Positions 18,528-27,796 of a stretch of DNA of 64,000 nucleotides are shown here, piece by piece; the first letter of the stretch is position 1, and each line of letters opens with the position of its first letter. The position numbers were made by a program, and so were the translations under genes. The DNA is from Alkalibacterium sp. 20 (GTDB lineage Bacteria; Bacillota; Bacilli; Lactobacillales; Carnobacteriaceae_A), in assembly GCF_001885615.1 (NCBI RefSeq), contig NZ_LSRN01000001.1:124001-188000 (forward strand), in the 5' to 3' direction. The notes under the pieces are model-generated. The model saw only the letters and a program-made list of their open reading frames with translations. It did not search any database and was not told the DNA's origin.

Positions 18528-19622
18528 TTATGAGCGTCTATCCGGATTTACGCGCGTCCATTCAATGAACGTATCCATACCTTCAAGCTGCACCACTTGT
18601 CTACATTGATATGTCTGATACCATGATTTGATATTTGGTGTCATACTATTAATGATTCGTTCGTAATTTGCTCCTTTGGGTGTGTTCCACGACTCAGGAA
18701 AAGTAAGATTGATAATGGCTTTACCTTGCTGGTACAAGACATTGTATTTACCTTTCAAGAACCCCGCTTCTCCGGAAGGACGAATGACAAATTCTCCGTA
18801 AAACGGTTTCGCTTCTGCTACTTCACGGTGATTAGGAAATGAGGGTGAAAAACTCACTTCAACAGGATGTGTCTCGTGTTCCAGCGTCATTCTTTTCAGC
18901 TTATATAAATCATTGATTTTTTCATATAAGTACGTGTGACTAGCCGTTTTGGCTATACCCTGCTCATCGATTTCAACTTGTTCAAGTTCATATTTTCCTG
19001 CTTTGTTGAAGTTAGCAACCACCGAATTCGTTGAAAATTCGACATAATACCGAGACTGAAAATCTTTTGGGAAAGCGAATGGATCAACCTCTTTAACATT
19101 GCCATCGATAGACAGAAAAATGTCGGTGTCTCTTTTTCTGGCAAAGTCAAAATCATAAAGGAAAAAAAGCGGCATAGAATGTGGTTCCTCTAAGTGATTC
19201 CCCACTGAAGGGAGCCAGGTTAACGGATTTGATTCTTTTTCGATCCGTTCATCAACATATAATACAATGCGACGATCAAGTTTATCGTTAAATACAAAGC
19301 CTGCATCCAATCGTCCATCCACGTGATTGAAATATGCTTCATCGAATTTAACAATATAGCGTTCTTTTAACCCTTTTCCTCCAACTGATAAAATTTCATC
19401 TTCTTCTGAAATAGTTAGAGAATCTTGAACATAGGAGTCGCGATAGCCATCCTTTCTCCATGCCAGCACTCGAAATCCTGAGCCGTAAGACTCTCCTTCG
19501 ATATAATGTAATTCAAATGTATCATATTCTGTATCCGGATTTTTATGAAAATGAAACATGGCCATTTCTTTTATGGGAGACAGTTCAATTCTAAATGGGA
19601 CATATGCTTTACCTTTAATCAT
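18528..19622 (-). CDS. Hypothetical 364-aa protein
   Basis: Not recognised. No signal peptide or membrane segment. The protein is rich in aromatic and charged residues with alternating patterns that suggest beta structure (FELHYIEGESYGSGFRVLAW, RYYVEFSTNSVVANF). It is bounded by its own terminator on one side and by a 274-bp gap on the other, so it is a single-gene unit. A cytosolic ligand-binding or carbohydrate-active beta protein is possible, but nothing in the sequence fixes a function. Confidence 0.75.
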   Translation of the reverse strand: MIKGKAYVPFRIELSPIKEMAMFHFHKNPDTEYDTFELHYIEGESYGSGFRVLAWRKDGYRDSYVQDSLTISEEDEILSVGGKGLKERYIVKFDEAYFNHVDGRLDAGFVFNDKLDRRIVLYVDERIEKESNPLTWLPSVGNHLEEPHSMPLFFLYDFDFARKRDTDIFLSIDGNVKEVDPFAFPKDFQSRYYVEFSTNSVVANFNKAGKYELEQVEIDEQGIAKTASHTYLYEKINDLYKLKRMTLEHETHPVEVSFSPSFPNHREVAEAKPFYGEFVIRPSGEAGFLKGKYNVLYQQGKAIINLTFPESWNTPKGANYERIINSMTPNIKSWYQTYQCRQVVQLEGMDTFIEWTRVNPDRRS

Positions 19623-19844
19623 CTACTCACCTTCTTTTATGTGTCTTCACTTCTTATCTTATTTTTTATTGGTTATTTTTATGATACACTATTTTTCTCT
19701 TGCTGTAAGCCCTTTTGTTTCAATAACGGTAAATAATTAGAGGCTCAGCAGATAAAACCGACTTTCCCCTTCTTTCCCATAAGGCAGTATATTGGTAGCG
19801 ATACTGGTTAAAAAAATTCAATGCGCAAATTGATCAAGCATTAT

Positions 19845-19886
19845 AAAAAAACACTTTGCTCGAATTCATGAGCAAAGTGTTTTTCA
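19845..19886 (-). terminator. Terminator after copZ
   Basis: AAACACTTTGCTC pairs with GAGCAAAGTGTTT with T runs on both strands. It ends the cop operon. Confidence 0.88.
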
Positions 19887-19896
19887 ATCATTCAAA

Positions 19897-20106
19897 TCAG
19901 TTTAATGATTCTACCGTATAGCTTGTATCCGCAAGAGCATTTTCTAATTGTTGTTTCGTTACCGCTTGGGATGATTCAAATGTCGCTTCTTTTTCGTCCA
20001 AATTAATGTCAACTTGTGAGATGCCTTCAACATTTGAGAAGGCCGCTTTAACAGAATTGGCACAACCATTACAGCTCATACCTTCGACTTTTGCCTGATA
20101 ATTCAT
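19897..20106 (-). CDS. copZ: Copper chaperone CopZ
   Basis: 69-aa heavy-metal-associated protein with the Cu(I)-binding motif GMSCNGC near residue 10. It carries copper to the ATPase and the CopY repressor. The ATG at 20106 has GGAGAG upstream; the frame is open to 20124. Last gene of copY-copA-copZ, 24 bp after copA. Confidence 0.93.
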   Translation of the reverse strand: MNYQAKVEGMSCNGCANSVKAAFSNVEGISQVDINLDEKEATFESSQAVTKQQLENALADTSYTVESLN

Positions 20107-20130
20107 ATTTGATCTCTCCTTCATTTTTTA

Positions 20131-22614
20131 TTATTCATTAACTCTTTCAGCTAAGGTGGGTTTGAATTTTTTCAAACGTAATGCATTGAGCAAAACGGAA
20201 ACTGAGCTAAAACTCATAGCTGCTGCAGCAAAAGCTGGATTCAAGAGTGGACCACCAAGTAGATATAGTCCACCCATAGCGATAGGAATGCCAACGATAT
20301 TATAAGCAAATGCCCAGAATAAGTTTTGTTTGATATTTTTCAATGTGTCCTTACTCAATTCTATTGCTGTCAATACTTCTTTAATATCACTACGCATCAA
20401 GACGACGTCTGCTGATTCTACGGCAACATCCGTCCCAGAACCTATGGCAATACCCACATCTGCTTGAGCAAGAGCGGGTGCGTCATTGATACCGTCACCA
20501 ACCATCGCTACTTTTTTACCTTCTGCCTGCAGTTTCTTGACTTCATTTGCTTTATCTTCAGGTAATACATCACTCAATACGCGGTCAATGCCTGCCTGTT
20601 TTGCTACGGCATTAGCGGTTCGCGTGTTGTCACCTGTGATCATCGCAATTTCAATGCCCTGTTTACCCAGAGCTTGAATGGTTCTAAAACTGTTTTCTTT
20701 TAACGTATCTGCCACTGCAATAATGCCTTCGACGGTCTTGTCAACCGCCAGATACATCGGTGTCTTACCTTCGTCCGCCAACTGATTGGCTATATCTTCC
20801 AGTTCATCAATGGCTAAGCGCTGTTCCGCCATCAACTTCTTGTTCCCGAAATAAAGGGTATATTCATTTACTTTTGCAAGGAGTCCTTGTCCGGGAATCG
20901 CTTCAAAGTGTGACACGTTTGTTAACTCCAGCTGATCATTCTCTGCTTTTTTTACGATTGCTTCGCCAAGAGGATGTTCACTTCCTTTTTCTGCAGAGGC
21001 AGCAAGTTGAAGCAAGGTCTCTTTTGAAAACGATGATCCTTTGCGAATAATCAAATCTGTAACGACCGGTTTGCCTTCTGTCAACGTTCCGGTTTTGTCA
21101 AAGACGATCGTATCCACGTTGTGAATGGTTTCTAGCGCATCCCCACTTTTTATTAAGACGCCGTGTTCTGCGCCTTTACCTGTCCCGACCATAATGGCAG
21201 TTGGTGTTGCAAGTCCTAACGCACACGGACAAGCGATAACGAGGACAGAAATTAAAATGGTGAGTGCAAAGATGAAACTCTGACCGGCTATGAGCCAGAC
21301 CAAGCCGGATACCAAAGCCAGTCCCATGACGATGGGTACGAAATAGCCCGTAATGACGTCTGCCAATTTGGCGATCGGCGCTTTTGACCCTTGCGCTTCT
21401 TCGACAAGCTGGATGATTTGAGAGAGCGTGGTATCTTTACCTACTTTAGTTGCGCGGTAATCTATCGATCCGTTTTTGTTCATGCTGGCCCCAATAATGG
21501 TGTCGCCTATCTCTTTAGCAACCGGCATACTTTCACCCGTCAGCATGGATTCATCCACAGCAGTGCGACCGTTGACGATGAGCCCATCTACTGGCATTTT
21601 TTCGCCCGGACGTACCCGTATGATATCTCCCGGTGACACTTTTTCAATGGCCATTTCTTCTTCAGTGTCATTATGCACCACACGAGCTGTTTTTGGTGCC
21701 AAATCCATCAATTTCTGAATCGCTTCTGACATGCGTCCTTTTGAACGTTCTTCCAAATATTTTCCTAACGTGTGAAAAGCTAGTATGACCGCACTTGTTT
21801 CATAATACAGCATCATTGCCAAGTCAGCATTCATGAATATGATCGCAAACGTCGCGGCCAGACTATAAATGAAGGCGGCAGCTGTACCTAATGAAATCAA
21901 TGAATTCATATTAGGATGACCTTTGGATAATGTTTTAAATCCCTGTTCAAAGTAAGATCTTCCGGACCACATGACTGGAAGTGTCAAAGCCAACTGTAGC
22001 AAAGCGAAATTCGTTGCGTTGTACATGGGATCGATTATGCCAGGTGGCATTATGCCTATCATGGGACCCATGGAAACGATCATCACCGGAATCGTAAAGA
22101 GTGCGGACAAGATCGTCCGTTTCCTGTACATTTCTTCTTTAGACATTTTTTCAGTTTCGTCTGGTCGATCAATTTCAATCTGGTCTTCACCTCTTGGAAA
22201 AGCTTTATAACCAGTATTGGAAATAGCATCTGAAATGTCTCTTACCGATAATTCGAGTGGATTATACGTGACAGACATTTTTTCAGAAGCCAAGTTGACG
22301 GACGCCTTTTCCATACCGCTAAGTTTAGCCGCCGTCTTTTCCACTGTTGCAGAACAAGAGGCACACGTCATCCCTTCCACATCAAAGGTTTTTGTCACAT
22401 GTTCTGGCATAACAACGGTATAGCCCGTTCCATCGATTAGTTTTTCCAGCGCCTTCGGATCGAACCTTCCTTTTTCAACCTTGATGTTCAGTTTTTCTGA
22501 AGCAAGGTTGACGGATGCTTCAAGCACACCATTTAAATTTTTTGCCGTTTTTTCTACCGTCGAAGCGCATGACGCACAGGTCATCCCCTCGATCGGATAA
22601 GATTTCGTTTCCAT
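20131..22614 (-). CDS. copA: Copper-exporting P1B-type ATPase
   Basis: 827-aa membrane ATPase that pumps Cu(I). Two N-terminal metal-binding domains (EGMTCASC near residues 9 and 77), eight membrane helices, phosphatase motif LTGESMPV, membrane metal site IACPCALGL, phosphorylation motif FDKTGTLTEG and hinge GDGINDAPAL are all intact. AAGGAGG precedes the ATG. Middle gene of the cop operon. Confidence 0.96.
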   Translation of the reverse strand: METKSYPIEGMTCASCASTVEKTAKNLNGVLEASVNLASEKLNIKVEKGRFDPKALEKLIDGTGYTVVMPEHVTKTFDVEGMTCASCSATVEKTAAKLSGMEKASVNLASEKMSVTYNPLELSVRDISDAISNTGYKAFPRGEDQIEIDRPDETEKMSKEEMYRKRTILSALFTIPVMIVSMGPMIGIMPPGIIDPMYNATNFALLQLALTLPVMWSGRSYFEQGFKTLSKGHPNMNSLISLGTAAAFIYSLAATFAIIFMNADLAMMLYYETSAVILAFHTLGKYLEERSKGRMSEAIQKLMDLAPKTARVVHNDTEEEMAIEKVSPGDIIRVRPGEKMPVDGLIVNGRTAVDESMLTGESMPVAKEIGDTIIGASMNKNGSIDYRATKVGKDTTLSQIIQLVEEAQGSKAPIAKLADVITGYFVPIVMGLALVSGLVWLIAGQSFIFALTILISVLVIACPCALGLATPTAIMVGTGKGAEHGVLIKSGDALETIHNVDTIVFDKTGTLTEGKPVVTDLIIRKGSSFSKETLLQLAASAEKGSEHPLGEAIVKKAENDQLELTNVSHFEAIPGQGLLAKVNEYTLYFGNKKLMAEQRLAIDELEDIANQLADEGKTPMYLAVDKTVEGIIAVADTLKENSFRTIQALGKQGIEIAMITGDNTRTANAVAKQAGIDRVLSDVLPEDKANEVKKLQAEGKKVAMVGDGINDAPALAQADVGIAIGSGTDVAVESADVVLMRSDIKEVLTAIELSKDTLKNIKQNLFWAFAYNIVGIPIAMGGLYLLGGPLLNPAFAAAAMSFSSVSVLLNALRLKKFKPTLAERVNE

Positions 22615-22626
22615 CGCTTTTCCTCC

Positions 22627-23055
22627 TTAATGCACACATGAACATTGTCCGGGCGTGCACCTACATTTGATTTTTTCTGGTGCATCAACTTTCTTTTCTT
22701 GGATCATTGCTTCCAGACGTTCCAAGTCACTTATGCTTAGCGTGCTTTTTTCTAAAATGGATTCGATGGTTTGCCCTACTTTGGTGGTACACATTTGATC
22801 AAGTAGATCATCTATTGCCCCATCAACACTTTCTCTTTCTGAAACAACAGGGCTGTATTGGTACTTTCGACCTTGCTTCTCTGTGGAAAGCATGCCCTTT
22901 TTCACCAGGCGTCCGATCAATGTCTTGGTTGTCGCTAATTTCCACTCTTTTTTCTCTTTTAAGATATCGTCAATTTCTTTACTTGTAATGGGATGGGTCG
23001 TCCAAATGACACGCATCACTTCCCATTCTGAGGGAGAAATTTGATTTTCATGCAT
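22627..23055 (-). CDS. copY: Copper-responsive repressor CopY
   Basis: 142-aa BlaI/MecI-family repressor. The N-terminal winged helix (ISPSEWEVMRVIWTTHPITS) binds DNA, and the C-terminal CRCTPGQCSC is the CxCx(4)CxC cluster that exchanges zinc for copper. Two cop boxes lie just upstream of its gene, so it controls its own operon. AGGAGG precedes the ATG. Confidence 0.96.
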   Translation of the reverse strand: MHENQISPSEWEVMRVIWTTHPITSKEIDDILKEKKEWKLATTKTLIGRLVKKGMLSTEKQGRKYQYSPVVSERESVDGAIDDLLDQMCTTKVGQTIESILEKSTLSISDLERLEAMIQEKKVDAPEKIKCRCTPGQCSCVH

Positions 23056-23074
23056 GTGTGAACCTCCTTTTGTT

Positions 23075-23127
23075 TACAGCTGTAATTGTTTAACTTCTTT
23101 TATAGTTTACAACTGTAAACTATAAAA
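23075..23127 (-). promoter_or_regulatory. Two cop boxes within the copYAZ promoter
   Basis: TACAGCTGTA (23075-23084) and TACAACTGTA (23108-23117) match the CopY operator TACAnnTGTA. The distal box is the centre of a perfect 30-bp palindrome (23098-23127), much longer than the consensus. A minus-strand TTGACT overlaps its edge, so binding would block RNA polymerase. Confidence 0.92.
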
Positions 23128-23243
23128 GTCAACAAAAAAAACTACGATTCTTATAAAATCATAAGAATCAATAGCTAATAACAGTTATTTGAAATATCCA
23201 AGTCTTGCTGGGTCCTGATATTATCTTTAAGTACTCTTATAAT

Positions 23244-23291
23244 GAAAAAAAGAGTTACTCTATTAGTCAGTATTCATTTCGGCACTCTTTA
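23244..23291 (-). terminator. Possible terminator after the racemase gene
   Basis: Minus-strand AAAGAGT and ACTCTTT arms around a long loop, followed by a T run. The weak, long-looped hairpin makes this tentative. Confidence 0.4.
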
Positions 23292-23330
23292 TTATAATGG
23301 TTTACAAAACAAAGCTTAATGCTAAATTTA

Positions 23331-24065
23331 TCACTTACTTCTTAACTCACCTACGCTAATCTTTTGAGTTCTCGTTAAATCTCTCGCGGCAATAAGCATG
23401 GGATCAATAAAAGGGACTGACAAATCCGTTGCGTTTAGGACTAATTCAACTTCCGTACATCCACCAACAATTAATTCGCACCCTTCTTCTTTGATCAATC
23501 GCTCAGCTACTTCCACTAAGAGCGCTTTAGTGTGCTGGCCTGTGTTGCCCTGTTTGATTCCATTTTCACCGTAGATAGCCTGCATTACCTTATGTTCCTG
23601 TTCAAAATCGTTTGGATAAGCAATCTCTTTGTCAACCAGATGCGTCTCAAACAAACGGGTTTTTCTGGTTGCAGTCGTTGATAATACGCCGATTTTTTTA
23701 ATGTCCGGATACGTTTCATCTATATACTTATTTAACCCCTTAAGGACGTGATGAAGAGGTATGTCTACTTCTTTTTGAATGACCTCATAAAAGTAGTGCG
23801 CGGTGATGCACGGCATGACCGCCACTGTCGCTCCAGCCAGTTGCAGATTAGCTGCGGTATTGATCATCTCTGAAACGGGAGAAGGGCCACCGTATAAAAT
23901 AGCTTGCGTTCGATCAGGGATCTTGGGATTGCTATCAACAATCGTTCGAAAATGGTCCTGATCTTTCACCACTTGCGTTTCTTTGATGACTTTCATGTAA
24001 AAACTTGCCGTTGCTTCAGGTCCCATTCCGCCTAAAACACCGATAACTCTCTCCTCACCATTCAT
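23331..24065 (-). CDS. Aspartate/glutamate racemase family protein
   Basis: 244-aa enzyme that would interconvert L- and D-Asp or D-Glu. Two catalytic cysteines are visible in AVMPCITAH and VGGCTEVELV, with the family start IGVLGGMGPEATASFYMKVI. The ATG at 24065 follows GGGAGG; the frame is open to 24107. It lies 169 bp after a MurE-like gene and could supply a D-amino acid for the ligases upstream. Asp is favoured over Glu because MurI has a different N-terminus, but the substrate is not certain. Confidence 0.88.
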   Translation of the reverse strand: MNGEERVIGVLGGMGPEATASFYMKVIKETQVVKDQDHFRTIVDSNPKIPDRTQAILYGGPSPVSEMINTAANLQLAGATVAVMPCITAHYFYEVIQKEVDIPLHHVLKGLNKYIDETYPDIKKIGVLSTTATRKTRLFETHLVDKEIAYPNDFEQEHKVMQAIYGENGIKQGNTGQHTKALLVEVAERLIKEEGCELIVGGCTEVELVLNATDLSVPFIDPMLIAARDLTRTQKISVGELRSK

Positions 24066-24233
24066 ACATACCCTCCCGTTTAAGCTTGATAAAATACTTG
24101 CTTCCATGTGCAGTCCCGCATTATCTTGTTCAAATGACAGGTCTTTCTTATTTGATTCGATTATTAAAAAGTACCCATTGGGGGCTTTTCAACAAAACAT
24201 ACATTTATCATACGTTAATGCACATCTAAAATT

Positions 24234-25670
24234 CTATTTTTTCAAAAATAGAAATGTTTCTTTATCTGATTTTAATGATAATTCAAAATCTTGCTGATAC
24301 GATTCGTGCCCTTTTCCAGTAACAACCACAAGTGTTGGTTCTGTTGCGTTTTTCGTGGCGTCTGAAATAGCTATCGTCCGATCTAAAATGATTTTCACTT
24401 GTCCAGATGACTGATCTTTAACAAATTCCAGGTACTCTGCTTCCATTGCATCCGCACTCAAACCATTTAAATCATCTAACGTCAAAATAGTCTCATCACT
24501 GAATTGAGCGGAAATTTGAATCATCTTTTCTCTTTTAGTGCTGTCTCTGTTTCCTCTAAATCCAAAGATGTGCACCAACCTATGATTGGTATATATTTCT
24601 TTGATTGTAGGCAGCAAACCTTGTAGAGCTTCTGCAGTATGTGCATAATCAATCACACCTTTTACGGTTTCAGAGATCGTATCTACCTCAAAGCGACCCG
24701 GTATTGGCTCTAAATCTTCCATTACTTGAGAAATGTTGGTTAAATCCTGGTTCAGATCTTGTAAAACCGTCAAAGCCATTGATAAATTAGAAAGATTATA
24801 TTTACCGGGTATAGGTAGTTCAACCGAGTAGGATGTGTCTCCGATAGTACATGACCCTTGCGTCGATCCTTCCAGATGATACCTTGTATGTTGATGTTCT
24901 TCACCTACTGTTAAAACAGTATGACCCTCTTCTGTCAATAACTGTGCAAGTTTTTCTCCCCATTTGTCATCTTCATTGATTATAGCTTTACCTATATCTT
25001 TCAATAAAGAAAACAACTTCTTCTTAGCAAAAAAATAATCTTCAATGGTATTGTGATAGTCTAGATGATCATGCTGCAAATTAGTGAAGAGAGCATAGTC
25101 AAAAGACATACCTTCCATGCGATGTTGTTCTAATCCCTGAGAGGATACTTCAATAACCACAGCCTGGTCGTTAGACTCAGATAAAGCCTTTTGTATCGTT
25201 GATGCGCTCGGAGTTGTCAAAGAGCTTGTTGTCCGTTCACCATTCATTTCATTGAATACAGTACCAAAAAACGACACGGTATATCCTTTTTTTCTCAAGA
25301 GATGCGTTAAAAATAATCCGGTTGTTGTTTTCCCGTTGGTTCCAGTAACTCCAATAACTAATTTATCTCTAGTTGGATAGTTATAATAGCTTGCGGCCAA
25401 TTGCCCGAGTAATTCTCTTGTGTTCTCATGTTTGATATAGGGAGTATCTTTTAATTCAATGTCTTGTTGACCAATAATTACGCTTGCTCCCTGTTCAAGT
25501 GCTTGAGAGATATAACGATGACCATCGTTTTTAAAACCCTTAACCGCAACAAACACAAATCCTTCTTCAACCTCAGATGACTGATCTGTCACACCTTTTA
25601 TTTCAGTTGTTTCGGGTATCGTATCGCCATATAATCCTTGTATATTTTCAATTAATTTATTCCATTTCAC
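24234..25670 (-). CDS. MurE-type amino-acid ligase 1
   Basis: 478-aa cytosolic Mur ligase close to UDP-MurNAc-tripeptide synthetase, which adds the third residue of the stem peptide. It has the ATP loop GVTGTNGKTTTG, the nucleotide-sugar region SSLTTPSAS, HRMEG with LQHDHLDYHN, the carbamyl-Lys region YFFAKKKLF, and VIDYAHTAEAL. At the position that selects the diamino acid it has LDDLN, where Lys-type enzymes have DDPN and DAP-type have DNPR. GTG start after AAGGGG. Whether it is the housekeeping MurE or a paralogue cannot be decided from this window. Confidence 0.85.
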   Translation of the reverse strand: MKWNKLIENIQGLYGDTIPETTEIKGVTDQSSEVEEGFVFVAVKGFKNDGHRYISQALEQGASVIIGQQDIELKDTPYIKHENTRELLGQLAASYYNYPTRDKLVIGVTGTNGKTTTGLFLTHLLRKKGYTVSFFGTVFNEMNGERTTSSLTTPSASTIQKALSESNDQAVVIEVSSQGLEQHRMEGMSFDYALFTNLQHDHLDYHNTIEDYFFAKKKLFSLLKDIGKAIINEDDKWGEKLAQLLTEEGHTVLTVGEEHQHTRYHLEGSTQGSCTIGDTSYSVELPIPGKYNLSNLSMALTVLQDLNQDLTNISQVMEDLEPIPGRFEVDTISETVKGVIDYAHTAEALQGLLPTIKEIYTNHRLVHIFGFRGNRDSTKREKMIQISAQFSDETILTLDDLNGLSADAMEAEYLEFVKDQSSGQVKIILDRTIAISDATKNATEPTLVVVTGKGHESYQQDFELSLKSDKETFLFLKK

Positions 25671-25759
25671 AGTTACAGTCCCCTTAACATCTTCCTCAAA
25701 AACTTATAAGCAATTATTCATTAAACTTAAAAAATAAACTAAGTTGCGCCATTTTCTTT

Positions 25760-26968
25760 CTATTCTTGTGTAAGTGTAAGGTCTTTCCATAATGGTACAC
25801 TGTTAAAGGTCTCCTTGATATAAAACTCGCCTGATCCGGCTTCAGTGTCTAGATTTTCCAGCGCATCGACATCGTTAAAATGCCACCACTCGGAAGCTAA
25901 AGGGTTAAAACCGGCTTCAACCATATATTCCTGAAGTTTAAGTGACGGTTCAGTCATCTTAGAATTAATAGTCAAGTCTTTCCAACCTTCACGGTCCGCA
26001 GAAGCAATCGGACGATCAAAAATAGCTGACTCCCGACTCAGTTCATGAAGAGGTGTGTGCATCGTGTATTCCGTATACTTCTCCACTCTAAATGTTTTAA
26101 AGTCGCCAATCGTTTGGTCTGTTATTTCTTCTACTTCAGCTAGACTGAGATCGATGGCTGCGCCTCTTTGATGATTGGATACTTTCATATTTATAAACCA
26201 GGTCATACTCCAAGGTTTGTCATTGATCCCTTTTTTCACCTCTTCATTTTCTTCAGCCAATTGTTTCAATGAGTCATTGACCAGCAATTGCAGTTCTCTC
26301 GGTCTAAAAGTTTCATAAATCACCAGACTGTCTCCGTTTTGCAGAGCTAACTGTTGAGCATGAAACACTTTTTTTGCCGATTGATATAGTATAGGCATGA
26401 TGAATTCTTCTTTTTGCAGACGCTCATTAAATCCAATCATTGGATTGAGCGGTTCACCCGTCAACTCTGGAATGTCTACATGAGATGACTGGAAAAGTGA
26501 ATCGTAACTATTTGTATGATTATAAATAATAGATGGAACAACATCTGGTAAATTGATAAATGCAAAACGATTTTCGATCCATCCCTTAAAGGAATCGGAT
26601 CGGACGAGCCAATACCCTCCTGCTTCTCCTCTTATTTCAAAAGGTGTCCCGGGACTCAATTCTTGAAGTATTTTTGAACCGGGTTCAGGTTCTTCGAGCA
26701 AAGATTGTCCAACTGAAGCATAGCCTGCTGCTCCTGCTATAGGCAGCTCAAATTCTCCATCGACATGCCACATTGGAAGTTCCGACTTTTCCTGACTTTC
26801 CCCATCCTCATCCTCATCCAATCCATTCTGATTGCCTTGTTCAGTTGCTGGTCCTTCCGTTTGTTCGTTATTCTCAGATTGTTGCAAATAGGTGATTATA
26901 CCTATAATAACAATTGAAAAACCCAATATGATAATTAAACCATTTAAGAAAGATCTGTTTTTCTTCAA
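25760..26968 (-). CDS. Membrane-anchored VanX-like D-Ala-D-Ala dipeptidase with SH3-type domain
   Basis: 402-aa exported zinc peptidase (M15). An N-terminal anchor (about 9-28) is followed by an acidic linker, an SH3-like stretch (about 75-135; GYWLVRSDSFKGWIENRF) and the catalytic domain with zinc ligands in NHQRGAAIDLSL (HxxxxxxD) and SEWWHF. VanX of glycopeptide resistance is smaller and cytosolic; this one acts outside. Start TTG after AGGAG. It sits between two MurE-like genes, which points to cell-wall peptide turnover rather than vancomycin resistance. Confidence 0.8.
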   Translation of the reverse strand: MKKNRSFLNGLIIILGFSIVIIGIITYLQQSENNEQTEGPATEQGNQNGLDEDEDGESQEKSELPMWHVDGEFELPIAGAAGYASVGQSLLEEPEPGSKILQELSPGTPFEIRGEAGGYWLVRSDSFKGWIENRFAFINLPDVVPSIIYNHTNSYDSLFQSSHVDIPELTGEPLNPMIGFNERLQKEEFIMPILYQSAKKVFHAQQLALQNGDSLVIYETFRPRELQLLVNDSLKQLAEENEEVKKGINDKPWSMTWFINMKVSNHQRGAAIDLSLAEVEEITDQTIGDFKTFRVEKYTEYTMHTPLHELSRESAIFDRPIASADREGWKDLTINSKMTEPSLKLQEYMVEAGFNPLASEWWHFNDVDALENLDTEAGSGEFYIKETFNSVPLWKDLTLTQE

Positions 26969-27051
26969 AATTTAAGCTCCTTTTTCTGTTCAGCCTTTTA
27001 CATCTCTAGTTTTCTGCTTATACTTTTACACAGTATAAGACCTTAACGTCT

Positions 27052-27774
27052 TCAGGTCACAAACATCTGCAGCACATACAAGAAAATTAAATGTAGAGGA
27101 TAGAACCAGTAAAATGCCCATTTTGTAAACAACGTTCTTTTACCCGGCTTTCTGTTGTACAAATAAAAGATAGGTAGAGCCATCAAACTGCCAAAGCGGT
27201 ACATTACAAACCCGCCGTATTCTTGTAAGCCGGGTATAATGTAGAACAGCAAAGTGATCAATACAAATCCCGTCATTTTCCAATTCAACTTATCTCTAAA
27301 TAATCCGAAATTCAAAACCCAAAGTACACCAATATAATTCCAGTTAGCCGGTACTGCTAGAATCAAACTCGCCGCGACAATGACTACTTTCCACGGGTAA
27401 GATAATTTTTCGTTTGTCACTGCAGTTAAAGCAATCAATCCCATCAATAAAGACCAAAAAACGCTCGTTGCCTGAAAAAAACCATAATCGAAATACATGA
27501 TATAGGGAATATGAGAAATCAGCGCGAATATGAATATTCGTGTAGAGTAAGCTTTTTTATCTGAAGTGTAATGGTGCCCTTCGGCAACAAGATAAGCAAT
27601 AAGAGGTGCCGCCAAACGACCAATCAAGTGCAAGCCCCATCTGCCTGCTGTACCATCTTCCGTGATCACTCGCGAAAAATGATCGATGAACATGGATGTA
27701 ACAGCTACTATTTTGATTACATTCGCATTCAAACCAATATTTTTTATTTTTGCAATAGAGAATGGCTGTTCCAT
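27052..27774 (-). CDS. TraX-family membrane protein
   Basis: 240-aa polytopic membrane protein with about seven helices and the TraX pattern: IKIVAVTSMFIDHFSRV, RLAAPLIAYLVAEG, and a C-terminal FYWFYPLHLIFLYVL. TraX acetylates F-pilin in E. coli plasmids; chromosomal Firmicute homologues may be acyltransferases for other surface molecules. No conjugation genes are near, so an acylation role on the product of this cluster is the better guess. Confidence 0.82.
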   Translation of the reverse strand: MEQPFSIAKIKNIGLNANVIKIVAVTSMFIDHFSRVITEDGTAGRWGLHLIGRLAAPLIAYLVAEGHHYTSDKKAYSTRIFIFALISHIPYIMYFDYGFFQATSVFWSLLMGLIALTAVTNEKLSYPWKVVIVAASLILAVPANWNYIGVLWVLNFGLFRDKLNWKMTGFVLITLLFYIIPGLQEYGGFVMYRFGSLMALPIFYLYNRKPGKRTLFTKWAFYWFYPLHLIFLYVLQMFVT

Positions 27775-27796
27775 CTTTTCACCCCAATGCTGTGAT

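Noticed and set aside
25760..26968. Vancomycin-resistance operon
   Set aside because: VanX-like and VanRS-like parts are far apart, and no vanH or D-Ala-D-Lac ligase gene is present.
27052..27774. Conjugative element suggested by a TraX-like gene
   Set aside because: No relaxase, coupling protein, integrase or att sites are seen; chromosomal TraX-like genes are common in Firmicutes.
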